63,481 nucleotides of DNA from an uncultured Granulosicoccaceae bacterium (GTDB lineage: Bacteria > Pseudomonadota > Gammaproteobacteria > Granulosicoccales > Granulosicoccaceae), in the NCBI GenBank assembly GCA_937998875.1, contig CALLBO010000022.1, forward strand, positions 1 to 63,481, in the 5' to 3' direction. The notes beneath the pieces are model-generated. The model searched no databases. It had not been told where the DNA came from and saw only the letters and a program-made list of their open reading frames with translations. Shown here piece after piece: positions 51,989 through 61,160 of this stretch. The translations under genes and the position numbers were made by a program. Each line of letters starts with the position of its first letter. Position 1 is the stretch's first letter.

Positions 51989-53320
51989 ATGTTTAACATA
52001 TCCAAAACAATCTGTGGGGTCGCTGTGGCCTCCGTACTTATGGTGGGGCAGGCGTTAGCCGGTCCTTATGACGATTATGCCGATACTACGCTGGTGGTGA
52101 ATTTTCCGGCTCATCCGCACTATGATGCGGTGCGTAAGATATTGCCGGAGTTTACTAAAGAGACGGGTATTGAGGTTGAGGTTGATCAACTGCCCTATCT
52201 GAAAATGCGTGAGCGACAAACACTTGAGCTTGGTCAGGATGAAGGTGATTACGATCTTATTGCCTATGTTGTATTTTCCAAAGCAGATTACGTTTATGCC
52301 GATCAACTGGAGAACCTTGCCAGGTACTTCATGAACCCCAAGCTGTCTGATCCTGCGTATGACGCAGATGATCTGATCGACGGTTATGTCTATAACATTG
52401 GCTTTGCCGGTGGTAACAAAGGTTATCTTCAAGGTAAAACCGGTTCGCTGTTCGGTATTCCTTATGGTTCAGAGACATCAATACTTGGCTATCGCAAGGA
52501 TATCTTCGAAAAGCATGGTCTTGAAGTACCACAAACCTATGATCAGATGCTTGATATTGCCTGTAAAATTCCAGAGCTTGAGCCGGGTATGGGCGGGCTG
52601 AGTTCACGGGCGGCATCGGGTCACCATGCAAGCCATGCATTCCTGCTGCACCTGGCACCTCTGGGTGGTCGCGTGTTTGATGATAGCTGGAACCCGATTG
52701 TCAACAACGCAGAAGGGGTTCAAGCAGCTAACGCTTTGAAGACTATCGTTGATTGTGGTCCTGAAGGTGCTTCGAGCTTCGGTTTTGGTGAGGCGCTGGG
52801 TTCTTTTCTGGCAGGCGACACTGCGATGTTCCTCGACACCACGGTCGTAGCCGGTCAGATTGATGATCCTGCAAAATCAAAAGTGGTTGGTAAAGTCGGC
52901 TGGGCATTACACCCGGAAGGCACACGTCGCGGCAGCCAGACCGGTGGGTTCGGTATTGGCATTCCAAAGAATGCAGAAAATAAAGAAGCTGCGTTCCTGT
53001 TGATGCAGTGGCTTACCTCTAAAAAGGGAGACAAGCTGGTAGCGCTTGCCGGTGGTAATCCTTCACGATTCTCCACTCATGAAGATGCTGACGTGAACGC
53101 CAAGTTCCCTCACATGGCAACTTTCGGTGAAGCACTCAAACATGCTGATCCTGACTGGCGCCCGATTATCCCTGTCTGGGGTAAGATCAATGCAGATCTG
53201 GGTACCACACTTTCTAAAGTGCTGACCGAAGATCTGGATGTCCAGGAAGCGCTGGATGGTGTAGCTGAACGTGCTACTGCGATTATGGAAGAAGCCGGCT
53301 ACTACACCTGGAATAAATAG
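51989..53320 (+). CDS. ABC transporter solute-binding protein
   Basis: 443 residues from the ATG at 51989, with GGAGG seven bases before it. Signal peptide MFNISKTICGVAVASVLMVG, cleaved after QALA. Cluster B/type-1 sugar-binding fold: TLVVNFPAHPHYDAVRKILP, VDQLPYLKMRERQTLEL, GIPYGSETSILGYRKDIFEK. The pathway context (idnD, idnO, idnK, lactonase) suggests a hexonate, its lactone or a related polyol as ligand; this is inference. Confidence 0.88.
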   Translation: MFNISKTICGVAVASVLMVGQALAGPYDDYADTTLVVNFPAHPHYDAVRKILPEFTKETGIEVEVDQLPYLKMRERQTLELGQDEGDYDLIAYVVFSKADYVYADQLENLARYFMNPKLSDPAYDADDLIDGYVYNIGFAGGNKGYLQGKTGSLFGIPYGSETSILGYRKDIFEKHGLEVPQTYDQMLDIACKIPELEPGMGGLSSRAASGHHASHAFLLHLAPLGGRVFDDSWNPIVNNAEGVQAANALKTIVDCGPEGASSFGFGEALGSFLAGDTAMFLDTTVVAGQIDDPAKSKVVGKVGWALHPEGTRRGSQTGGFGIGIPKNAENKEAAFLLMQWLTSKKGDKLVALAGGNPSRFSTHEDADVNAKFPHMATFGEALKHADPDWRPIIPVWGKINADLGTTLSKVLTEDLDVQEALDGVAERATAIMEEAGYYTWNK

Positions 53321-53342
53321 GCTGAGTGATAAGTAGTTGTAA

Positions 53343-53388
53343 TGTGCATTCTTGCCTGACGCTGAAAGGAGTCGGGCAGGGATGCACG
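53343..53388 (+). promoter_or_regulatory. 18-bp mRNA stem-loop between binding protein and permeases
   Basis: Arms 53343-53360 and 53371-53388 pair over all 18 positions, with four G-U pairs and one 10-base loop. Like the malE-malF intergenic structures, it would protect the upstream message and lower permease expression relative to the binding protein. Confidence 0.72.
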
Positions 53389-53413
53389 TTAAGAATCTCA
53401 ACAGCGCTGACTT

Positions 53414-54328
53414 ATGAGCACATCTACTTCATTTAACCGGCTAACCCCGTATGTGTTTCTTGCACCTGCGGTTGTCATCATGGCCCTGGCGTTACTGTAT
53501 CCGCTTGGCTATATGATATTTGGTAGCTTTCGTGAGTGGGATCCGAGTCAGGCTATGGGTGAGTCTACCTATGTCGGACTGAAGAACTACATCACCCTGT
53601 GGAACGATCCTAACTTCAGGGAAAGCACATTTGTGACGCTGAAATTTGCGATTTCAGTTGTTACCGTAGAGATGTTTATTGGTGTCGGTCTCGCACTGAT
53701 GCTTGATCGCAATCTGCGTGGCATGTCTTTGTTGCGTACCTTATTTATTCTACCCATGATGATTGCACCGGTCGTGGTGGGATTAATCTGGCGGTATATG
53801 TACCACCCGACGCTGGGTATATTTAATCGTGGTTTGAAAGGTGTGGGCCTTGAGTCGGTTGACTGGCTGGGTCAGCACGCATTGTTGTCTGTCATCATTG
53901 CTGACATCTGGCAGTGGACACCATTTATTTTTATTCTGGCACTCGCAGCCTTGCAGTCATTGCCTCGATCGGCACTTGAAGCGTCGCGCATCGACGGGGC
54001 TACCGGCTGGCAACAGATTATATACATCAAGTTGCCGCTGATGATGCCGGTGCTTATCGTTACTTGCCTGCTGCGTCTTATCGATGCGTTCAAAGTGCTT
54101 GAAGTGATACTTGTGATGACCGAAGGCGGGCCGGGCTTGTCGACCGAAATACTCGCGCTAAGAATCTCTCGAACAGCCACTGAGTTTAGAGAGCTTGGTG
54201 TGGCTGCTGCAATGTCTAACTATCTGTTGATGCTGTTGTTGTTTATCACAGTACTGATGCTCGTCTATAACCGGGTGATGGAGCATCGTGCTGCCAGGGC
54301 ATCTCGCATGATTGAGGAGAGCGATTGA
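53414..54328 (+). CDS. ABC transporter permease (MalF-like)
   Basis: 304 residues, six membrane segments, with the cytoplasmic EAA loop EASRIDGATGWQQIIYIKLP contacting the ATPase. Short MalF-type permease without the large periplasmic loop. The next permease starts at the last base of its stop codon. Confidence 0.92.
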   Translation: MSTSTSFNRLTPYVFLAPAVVIMALALLYPLGYMIFGSFREWDPSQAMGESTYVGLKNYITLWNDPNFRESTFVTLKFAISVVTVEMFIGVGLALMLDRNLRGMSLLRTLFILPMMIAPVVVGLIWRYMYHPTLGIFNRGLKGVGLESVDWLGQHALLSVIIADIWQWTPFIFILALAALQSLPRSALEASRIDGATGWQQIIYIKLPLMMPVLIVTCLLRLIDAFKVLEVILVMTEGGPGLSTEILALRISRTATEFRELGVAAAMSNYLLMLLLFITVLMLVYNRVMEHRAARASRMIEESD

Positions 54329-55263
54329 TGGCTCTTGAAGAGAAGCAGCAACATCCGGGCTTTTACGCCATTCTTACGATGCTGATCATCATGGCGGTCG
54401 GTCCGATCCTGATGATGTTGATCAACTCGTTCAAGCTGGACGTAGACATTATTTCCGGTACGAGTGGTTTGTTGTTTATGCCGACAATCCAGAACTACGA
54501 GACAGCGCTTTGCGACATTCTGCCTTATGAACCGGAGCATCTTGATTTCTGCGCGCTTAAGTTCGGTGGTGCATTTATAAATTCATTGATCATCGCGCTT
54601 GTATCGACGCTGCTGACTTTAGTTATCGGTTGTATGGCGGCTTACGCGTTGGTGAGGTTTCGTTTTATGGGGCGTGATACCGCATCAGCGACCACGCTAA
54701 TGGTTCGAATGGTGCCGCCGGCGGTATTGCTGGTGCCGGTGTTTGGTCTGTGGAATAACGAGTTCTGTATAGACAAAGCTTCGTGGCTCGGTAGTCTGAT
54801 TCGAGATAACTTTGGTGGCCGGGGAGATGTATGTCTTGCGGGAACCCACTCGGGTATTATTCTTATTTACGTTGCTATGAATTTACCGTTTGTTATCTGG
54901 ATACTGCAAAGCTTTATCGTACAGGTTCCCCGGCAGCTGGAAGAAGCGGCGCGCATGGATGGTGCAGGGCCGTTTCAGGTGTTTTTTAAAGTGGTGTTGC
55001 CGCTGATAAAACCGGGGCTTGCAGCAGCTGCAATTTTCACTTTCAGAATTGCATGGAATGAATATCTGCTTGCTTCCGCATTGTCTGATCGCGATACCAA
55101 GACAGTACCGATATTAATTGTAAATAATATGTCAGAATTCAATGTTGAATGGGGTGTGATTATGGCAACGGGTATGTTGCTGGCGATTCCGCCGATTATT
55201 TTTACTTTGTTTGCTTCACGTCAGATTATCACCGGTATGACAGCCGGTGCTGTAAAAGGCTAG
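54328..55263 (+). CDS. ABC transporter permease (MalG-like)
   Basis: 311 residues, six spans, EAA loop EEAARMDGAGPFQVFFKVVLP. It contains two longer periplasmic inserts with Cys residues (CDILPYEPEHLDFC and FCIDKASW...CLAG), unusual for MalG and possibly disulfide-linked. It overlaps the first permease gene by one base, so the two are co-translated. Confidence 0.92.
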   Translation: MALEEKQQHPGFYAILTMLIIMAVGPILMMLINSFKLDVDIISGTSGLLFMPTIQNYETALCDILPYEPEHLDFCALKFGGAFINSLIIALVSTLLTLVIGCMAAYALVRFRFMGRDTASATTLMVRMVPPAVLLVPVFGLWNNEFCIDKASWLGSLIRDNFGGRGDVCLAGTHSGIILIYVAMNLPFVIWILQSFIVQVPRQLEEAARMDGAGPFQVFFKVVLPLIKPGLAAAAIFTFRIAWNEYLLASALSDRDTKTVPILIVNNMSEFNVEWGVIMATGMLLAIPPIIFTLFASRQIITGMTAGAVKG

Positions 55264-55334
55264 GTCCGAAGTGACCAGGCTGGAAAGGCAAGTGGATAAA
55301 GACTAATTAACGTATAACAAGTGTAGAGAAAACT

Positions 55335-56069
55335 ATGTCAGGGGTAGCAATTATAACCGGTGGTGGCGGTGGTATTGGTCAGGCTGCAGCAATCGCCATG
55401 AGCAAAGCCGGCTGGACGGTAGCGGTGGCTGGCCGAACGGCAAAGTCACTCGATAAAACCGTTAGTCAGTTTACTGGAGACGGCATGGCATTCGCCTGCG
55501 ACGTTAGTGATGAAAAACAGGTAGATGATCTGTTCAGTGCTGTTATTGCTAAGTACGGCCAGGTGGACTTACTTTTTAATAACGCCGGTATTTCCGCTAA
55601 AGCGGTGCCGGTTGATGAGCTTGATGTATCCGAATGGACAAATCTCATTGCGATTAACCTGACCGGGTCCTTCCTGTGTGCGCGGGCGGCATTCAGGCAG
55701 ATGCGCAAGCAGGGTAGCGGTCGCATCATTAACAACGGTTCAATTTCTGCCACCACACCACGCTTGTTTTCGGCACCCTATACCAGTAGCAAACATGCAA
55801 TTACCGGATTAACCAAATCATTGGCCCTGGACGGTCGTCGTTACGGCATCTGCTGTGGCCAGATTGATCTTGGCAATATCAGCTCAAGTATGGGAGATGC
55901 GATGGCGGCAGGCGTACTGCAGCCGGACGGCAGCAAGCTCGAAGAGCCGGTGGTTGGAGTGGAGCCGGTTTGCGAGGCGCTGATTTACATGGCAAGCCTG
56001 CCACCTGATGTGAATGTACTTAGAATTAATGTCATGGCGAACGGTATGCCGTTTGTCGGAAGGGGGTGA
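55335..56069 (+). CDS. SDR oxidoreductase of the hexonate operon
   Basis: 244 residues. NAD(P) motif TGGGGGIG (8-15), NNAG, and the triad Ser136, Tyr149, Lys153 (YTSSK). The C-terminus is shorter than in IdnO and the sequence is only distantly related to it. It probably oxidises or reduces another polyol or keto-acid in the pathway. It is followed almost at once by the lactonase. Confidence 0.87.
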   Translation: MSGVAIITGGGGGIGQAAAIAMSKAGWTVAVAGRTAKSLDKTVSQFTGDGMAFACDVSDEKQVDDLFSAVIAKYGQVDLLFNNAGISAKAVPVDELDVSEWTNLIAINLTGSFLCARAAFRQMRKQGSGRIINNGSISATTPRLFSAPYTSSKHAITGLTKSLALDGRRYGICCGQIDLGNISSSMGDAMAAGVLQPDGSKLEEPVVGVEPVCEALIYMASLPPDVNVLRINVMANGMPFVGRG

Positions 56070-56073
56070 CCTG

Positions 56074-57213
56074 GTGGCTGGTACAATAAAACTCGATGGT
56101 GATTTTCAGTTTCTGGTCGGAACCTATAGCAACCTCGATGTATTGGCGCATCAACCGCATGCGCCGTCATCAGGGGACGGGATCTACTCTCTTTCTATTT
56201 CTAAAGAGGGTGAGCTTAAGCAAAACTCGGTTACAGATTGCCTCAATCCTGCTGTGCTTATTCCTCACTCGAACGGTAAATTGATGTACGCCATTGTAGA
56301 AACCATTAAAAGTAACGGTGAGGTACTTCAGTATGGCGTAGACAATAAAGCAAACCTGGATTTACAAGGCAGCTTTACTGCTTCAGGTAAATCGACCTGT
56401 TATATCTCGGTGTCTCCTCAAAAAGACGCCGCTATTGTTATCAACTACTGGGATGCGATCATTGATCTGGTTGAGGTGGACGCTGATGGAAAACTAGGCA
56501 ATGTGTTGCAGAGCTTTAAGCAATTGTATCGCAAGGAAGGTGAGTGGCGTCAGGTAGAGTATCGTGAAGATCACTGGGAGAATCGCCAGGTCGGGCCGCA
56601 TGCGCACTGTGCCCACTTCTGGAAAGACTGGGTGTTTATTCCAGATCTGGGCGAGAATGCGGTTTTTCAGTATCGCTATGATCCATCTGCAAAAAAACTT
56701 GAGTCAGACACTCACATCAAGTTTGAGGCAGGTTCCGGACCACGGCATATGGCGATGCATCCAACGCTTGATATCTGCTATGTATCGAATGAATTGTTTA
56801 ATACGGTATGCGTTGCAAAGCTGGATGATTCTGATTCATCCACCAGTAAAGAACGCCTGATACCCATTCAGTATGAATCCACGCTTGAGAATCGAGATCA
56901 GGTCTCTTATGTTTCAGAGATTAAGTTATCTCCTGATGCGCGCTTTTTGTATGTATCGAACCGCGGTGATAACTCGCTGGCGATTTTTAAAGTGCAAGAT
57001 GATGGTCAGCTTGAACGCATAGACGTTGTACCTACTGGTGGAAAATTTCCCAGGCACTTCGCACTAACGCCGTGTGGTAACGCAGTGCTGGTGGCTAATC
57101 AGGATTCATCTAACTTAACACTATTTAGCAGAGATATTGAAACCGGCTTGATAAAGGCAACAGGAGACGAATACTCAATTCCCTCTCCGAACTACATACG
57201 CTTTTTATCCTGA
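56074..57213 (+). CDS. beta-propeller lactonase (6-phosphogluconolactonase family)
   Basis: 379 residues from GTG at 56074, with AGGGGG at a good distance; an ATG at 56014 is in frame but lies inside the SDR gene. Seven-bladed YbhE/Pgl-type propeller: FLVGTYSNLD, GPHAHCAHFWKDWVFIPDLG, GSGPRHMAMHPTLDICYVSNE, RFLYVSNRGDNSLAIF and GGKFPRHFALTP. These enzymes open sugar lactones; here an aldonolactone to the matching hexonate is likely. No signal peptide. Confidence 0.87.
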   Translation: MAGTIKLDGDFQFLVGTYSNLDVLAHQPHAPSSGDGIYSLSISKEGELKQNSVTDCLNPAVLIPHSNGKLMYAIVETIKSNGEVLQYGVDNKANLDLQGSFTASGKSTCYISVSPQKDAAIVINYWDAIIDLVEVDADGKLGNVLQSFKQLYRKEGEWRQVEYREDHWENRQVGPHAHCAHFWKDWVFIPDLGENAVFQYRYDPSAKKLESDTHIKFEAGSGPRHMAMHPTLDICYVSNELFNTVCVAKLDDSDSSTSKERLIPIQYESTLENRDQVSYVSEIKLSPDARFLYVSNRGDNSLAIFKVQDDGQLERIDVVPTGGKFPRHFALTPCGNAVLVANQDSSNLTLFSRDIETGLIKATGDEYSIPSPNYIRFLS

Positions 57214-57243
57214 TACCAGTGTTAATGATGGTTTGATTCACAG

Positions 57244-58278
57244 ATGGACAATTTAAAGAAAAATCCGGTAACTATGGAGGATGTAGCGCAAGCAGCCGGT
57301 GTCTCGCGTATGACAGTGTCGCGTGCCTTACGAAAAGACGGGCTGGTATCGGAAGGCACCAGAGACCGGATTCTCAAGCTGGTTGAAAAGATGAACTACG
57401 TGCCGGATCAGGCTGCCGGTAGTTTATCGTCGCAGCGTTCCGGCTTCATCGCGACCCTGGTGCCGTCGATTAACAACGTGCACTATGCAGGCATGATACA
57501 AGCGCTGACCGAGTCGCTCGAAAGTACCGGGCTACAGGTTTTACTGGGTTATACCGAGTACTCGGCCCAACGCGAAGAGGCGTTGGTTGAAAGCCTGCTT
57601 ACCCGCCGACCTGAAGCCATTGTTCTGCCTTTTGATGGCCATACCAAACGGACTTTAAAGCTGTTAAAGCAATCCAGGGTGCCTGTATTTCAGTTATGGG
57701 AAATACCGGATAAACCGATTGGCTACAGTATTGGCTTTTCAAATCATGATGTTTCATACAACATGACACAGGAGCTGATAACGCTCGGCTACAGAAATAT
57801 AGCCTTTTTGTGTGAAACCAATGATGAGTGGACTCGTGGTGCTGCCAGAAGATCAGGATTTAAAGCCGCAATGGAGAATGCAGGGTTATCTGCACATCGA
57901 ATGATCCGCTTCGGTACTCCGCCAATGACGATTAAAGACGGACATTTCGTTGGTAAAAATCTTAAGCAGTATTACGATGATATAGACTGTGTGTTCTGTG
58001 TTTCTGATGCACCTGCGTTTGGACTAATTACGGCACTAAAAGAGCAGGGGATATCTGTACCTGAGGATATCGGTATTGCGGGCTTTGGAGATTTTGAGGT
58101 GTCTCGTTATAGTGTGCCAGACATTACAACGGTTAAATTCAGTGCCCGTGAGTTCGGCAGGGTAACAGCTGAATCAATCATCAGCCTGATCGAGCCAAAC
58201 CAGGGCAAAAACCCGCCCAAACGTCATAAGATTGCAGTAGAAAACTGTATGCGCGGCAGTACTTCCAGGCGTCGTTGA
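57244..58278 (+). CDS. LacI-family regulator of the hexonate genes (GntR/IdnR-like)
   Basis: 344 residues. N-terminal helix-turn-helix (MEDVAQAAGVSRMTVSRAL) and hinge, then a periplasmic-binding-protein-like effector domain (GFIATLVPSINNVHYAGMI ... IGIAGFGDFEVS). It resembles E. coli GntR/IdnR, which recognise TGTTAnCGnTAACA-type sites, and two such sites lie in this locus. It is probably a repressor relieved by gluconate, idonate or 5-ketogluconate. Last gene of the operon. Confidence 0.9.
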   Translation: MDNLKKNPVTMEDVAQAAGVSRMTVSRALRKDGLVSEGTRDRILKLVEKMNYVPDQAAGSLSSQRSGFIATLVPSINNVHYAGMIQALTESLESTGLQVLLGYTEYSAQREEALVESLLTRRPEAIVLPFDGHTKRTLKLLKQSRVPVFQLWEIPDKPIGYSIGFSNHDVSYNMTQELITLGYRNIAFLCETNDEWTRGAARRSGFKAAMENAGLSAHRMIRFGTPPMTIKDGHFVGKNLKQYYDDIDCVFCVSDAPAFGLITALKEQGISVPEDIGIAGFGDFEVSRYSVPDITTVKFSAREFGRVTAESIISLIEPNQGKNPPKRHKIAVENCMRGSTSRRR

Positions 58279-58376
58279 TTCGTTTTATGTCCGTCGTATA
58301 AGATATTCAGACGCATAAACTGTAAGCGTCGGTCAGTAGTAAAGTCCGTATTTTATATAACGTTGAGTATAATTTT

Positions 58377-58430
58377 GTTGCGTTTGTTGCGTTTGTTGCT
58401 TTCGTTGCTTTCGTTGCTTTCGTTGTGTTC
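58377..58430. repeat. 9-base tandem repeat, six units
   Basis: GTTGCGTTT twice, GTTGCTTTC three times, GTTGTGTTC once, without gaps. It lies between the converging lacI and serB genes, followed by a REP-like unit. Confidence 0.8.
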
Positions 58431-58434
58431 GTTT

Positions 58435-58467
58435 GGTGGATGCGCTTTACGCTTATGCCCCCCTACG
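58435..58467. repeat. REP-like unit (single)
   Basis: GGTGGATGCGCTTTACGCTT...CCCCCCTACG matches the arms of the inverted repeat at 61161-61303 (TGGATGCGC...GCTTATCCCCCCTACG). Confidence 0.6.
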
Positions 58468-58505
58468 AAAATATGGTGTCATCAATACACTTTCTACACA
58501 TAAAC

Positions 58506-59855
58506 TCAGCCTCGAATCTCGTTTTCGCGCATGCCAATTAAATATAAAATTCCATCCAGCCCCACTGTACCTACAGCGTTACCTGCTTCATCTGCCACGC
58601 TGGGTTTGGCATGAAAGGCGATACCAAGACCCGCGGCGGATAGCATTGGAATGTCGTTGGCACCGTCACCGACGGCAATCACCTGCTGTAGTTGTATGCC
58701 TTCGTCATCTGCTATTGATCGCAGTAGTTCCGCTTTGCGCCGGTCATCCACGATCTTACCTGTGACTTTTCCTGTGAGCTTGCCGTCTATAACGTCGAGC
58801 TCGTTGGCATGGACATAGTCGATGCCCAGTCTGCGGGCCAGACGAGTGGCGAAGAATTCAAATCCTCCGGAAAGAATGGCGGTTTTATAGCCGAGTAAAC
58901 GCAGGTTGCTGATGAGTTTTTCGGCACCGTCAGTTACCTTTAACTGGCGATCTATCTGGTCCAGTTTGTCTACGGGTAGTCCTTCAAGTAGTGCCATTCT
59001 TTGTTTAAAACTCTGCGTAAAATCCATTTCACCACGCATGGCTCGTTCTGTAATTCCACTGACCTCAGTACCAACACCGGCAGCATCAGCCATCATGTCA
59101 ATGACTTCGCTTTGTATAAGGGTGGAGTCCATATCGAAGCAGACCAGCCTTCTGTTTCTGCGCCAGATGCTGTCCTGCTGGATTGCGATATCCATTTCAC
59201 TGCGCCCGGCAAGGGCCAGGCAATCACGGCGTACTCCGTCTATATCACCGTTGCGGTGGTGTATGCGTATTTCCACCGCGATGAGTGGCGTGTCGTTTGC
59301 GGCATTCCCCTGGTAGCGTTCAGAGATGCGTTCGATGGTGGCAATATTCCATTGATAGCTGCTGATGATCTCCGTCATTTCAGCGATCAGCGTTGCATTC
59401 ATGCTTCGACCGAGCAGGGTGACGATGTAGCGGTCTATTGCACCGTCCTGCATCCATTGCTGGAGTTCGTCGGCGTCAACCGGGGTGAACTTGATTGATA
59501 GCTCGAGCTCATGGGCTTTGAACAGCAAGTCTTTGAACAGGGCGTCTGGTTTGCCGTTCTCACCGCAGGCGCTGGCGTCTACTTCAATCAGCATGCCCCA
59601 CGAAAGCAGGTTGTGAATAACCGATTGGTCAATATCCAGCACCGTCACCGGATAGGCGGCGAGAATATTCACCAGCGCCGAGGTAATGCCCGGTCGGTCC
59701 GTGCCGTTGACGCTGATCAGTACAGTGTGATTCAAAATACCAGCTCTTGATGAATTGAGTCGGCTAATTCTACGTTGTTTTTCCGCGAGTTTGTGTGTCG
59801 CCTGATTGAGTAAATGCTGTTGTGTGCTCGATTCACAAATAACTTGCAACTGCAT
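58506..59855 (-). CDS. serB: phosphoserine phosphatase with ACT domains
   Basis: 449 residues. Two N-terminal ACT-like domains (about 40-210), then a HAD phosphatase: DMDSTLIQSE with Asp241 and Asp243, GLSGGF-type motif II (ILSGGFEFFA), and GDGANDIPML. It completes serine synthesis from the SerA/SerC product. The start may be TTG at 59735 (LNHTVLISVNGTDRPG), since family members usually begin there; the ATG at 59855 adds 40 residues. Confidence 0.92.
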   Translation of the reverse strand: MQLQVICESSTQQHLLNQATHKLAEKQRRISRLNSSRAGILNHTVLISVNGTDRPGITSALVNILAAYPVTVLDIDQSVIHNLLSWGMLIEVDASACGENGKPDALFKDLLFKAHELELSIKFTPVDADELQQWMQDGAIDRYIVTLLGRSMNATLIAEMTEIISSYQWNIATIERISERYQGNAANDTPLIAVEIRIHHRNGDIDGVRRDCLALAGRSEMDIAIQQDSIWRRNRRLVCFDMDSTLIQSEVIDMMADAAGVGTEVSGITERAMRGEMDFTQSFKQRMALLEGLPVDKLDQIDRQLKVTDGAEKLISNLRLLGYKTAILSGGFEFFATRLARRLGIDYVHANELDVIDGKLTGKVTGKIVDDRRKAELLRSIADDEGIQLQQVIAVGDGANDIPMLSAAGLGIAFHAKPSVADEAGNAVGTVGLDGILYLIGMRENEIRG

Positions 59856-59909
59856 CGCCAGCGCATAATGATAGGCAGATTAGGCTTCACTCAAAAAGGC
59901 AGAATATCG

Positions 59910-60617
59910 ATGCAGGTAGCAGGAAAAAAAGCACTCGTCTTCGGTGGTACTTCAGGCATTGGTCTGGCAACCACCCATCAGCTGGCGGCTCTCGGGGCAA
60001 CAGTAATTGCGGTCAGTCGTGACCCGTCCAAAGCTGGCGATCTTCCATCAGGTGTCACTTGCGAAGCCTGCGACGTGCGCGATCGTGATGCGATGCAGAA
60101 GCTCTTTGAGCAACATGCACCTTTCGATATCCTGATCAGTGCCGCCACCGGTGGAAGTCGGGCACTGGGACCGTTTCTGGAAATGGATATGGATGGCTTT
60201 GCCGGATCCTTCGACAAGCTTTGGGGTTACGCCAATGTGGTGCGGTTTGGTGCGCAACACCTGACAGATGAAGGCAGCATTGTGCTGGTAAGCGGAACAC
60301 CCGCCAGAAAAGCCAAACCGGGTCAGATTGCCCTGTCTGCGGTCGGGGGAGCTGTCGAGGCGATGGTTCGTGCGCTCGCACCGGAGATTGCACCGAAACG
60401 AATCAACACGGTCTCTCCCGGTACGATAGATACTCCAATGAGTGCATTAACCGGTAAGGAACGTGAACAGCATTTTGAGAAGATAACCGCACCGCATCTG
60501 CTGCCAAGAGCAGGGTTGCCTGATGAGGTTGCCAAGGCTGTTGTGTTTATGGTGGAAAATGATTTTGTTACCGGTACCACCATAGATGTTGATGGTGGCT
60601 GGTTACTCGGTAAGTAA
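59910..60617 (+). CDS. SDR-fold protein without the Tyr-x-x-x-Lys motif
   Basis: 235 residues from ATG at 59910. The nucleotide motif GGTSGIG (12-18) and NxSPG...T-P region (NTVSPGTIDTPMSAL) are intact. Where the catalytic YxxxK should lie the sequence is ALSAVGGAVEAM (141-152), and NNAG is SAAT. It belongs to a group of SDRs lacking the standard tetrad; activity, if any, uses other residues. hemJ follows by 12 bases. Confidence 0.85.
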   Translation: MQVAGKKALVFGGTSGIGLATTHQLAALGATVIAVSRDPSKAGDLPSGVTCEACDVRDRDAMQKLFEQHAPFDILISAATGGSRALGPFLEMDMDGFAGSFDKLWGYANVVRFGAQHLTDEGSIVLVSGTPARKAKPGQIALSAVGGAVEAMVRALAPEIAPKRINTVSPGTIDTPMSALTGKEREQHFEKITAPHLLPRAGLPDEVAKAVVFMVENDFVTGTTIDVDGGWLLGK

Positions 60618-60629
60618 GAGACCGCCGAT

Positions 60630-61055
60630 ATGTATCTTTGGATAAAAGCGTTTCATCTCATAGCGATGGTGGCATGGATGGCCTCATTGCTGATGTATCC
60701 GCGATATAAAATGCACCAGGCGAAAAGTCAGCCTGGTGAGCCATTGTTTGAAACGATGAAAGATGCTGCGGTATTGCTGCGTCGTATCATCATGATTCCT
60801 TCCATGGCCGCCACCTGGATCTTGGGTATCACGCTGATTGCGCTAAACCCTGGTGTTTTTTCATTGAAGTTTATGTGGGTTAAGCTGTTGCTGGTCATTG
60901 CGGTGACGGCACTGCATATCTATTTTACTAAAGCCGGACGTGTTCTTGATGAAGGTGGCGATGTAAGCGCTATTGCTAAATTCAAAGTGCTTAATGAACT
61001 GCCATTTGTTGCGTTGATTGTTATTGTAGTACTGGTGGTGGTTAAGCCGTTTTAG
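60630..61055 (+). CDS. hemJ: protoporphyrinogen oxidase HemJ
   Basis: 141 residues, four membrane segments. Family start LWIKAFHLIAMVAWMASLL with the conserved His9 and the M-Y-P-R-Y segment; KLLLVIAVTALHIYF and RVLDEGGDV...LNELP complete the match. It oxidises protoporphyrinogen IX to protoporphyrin IX in heme synthesis. No hemG or hemY is in the window. Confidence 0.9.
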   Translation: MYLWIKAFHLIAMVAWMASLLMYPRYKMHQAKSQPGEPLFETMKDAAVLLRRIIMIPSMAATWILGITLIALNPGVFSLKFMWVKLLLVIAVTALHIYFTKAGRVLDEGGDVSAIAKFKVLNELPFVALIVIVVLVVVKPF

Positions 61056-61160
61056 TGGCAGATTTTTGTGGTTGGGTTGACCAAACACAGGGTTAGTGTG
61101 TAGTTCAACGTCGGCTTTGGGCTCTCAACTGCAATACGTGAAATTAATGATGCGATTTTC

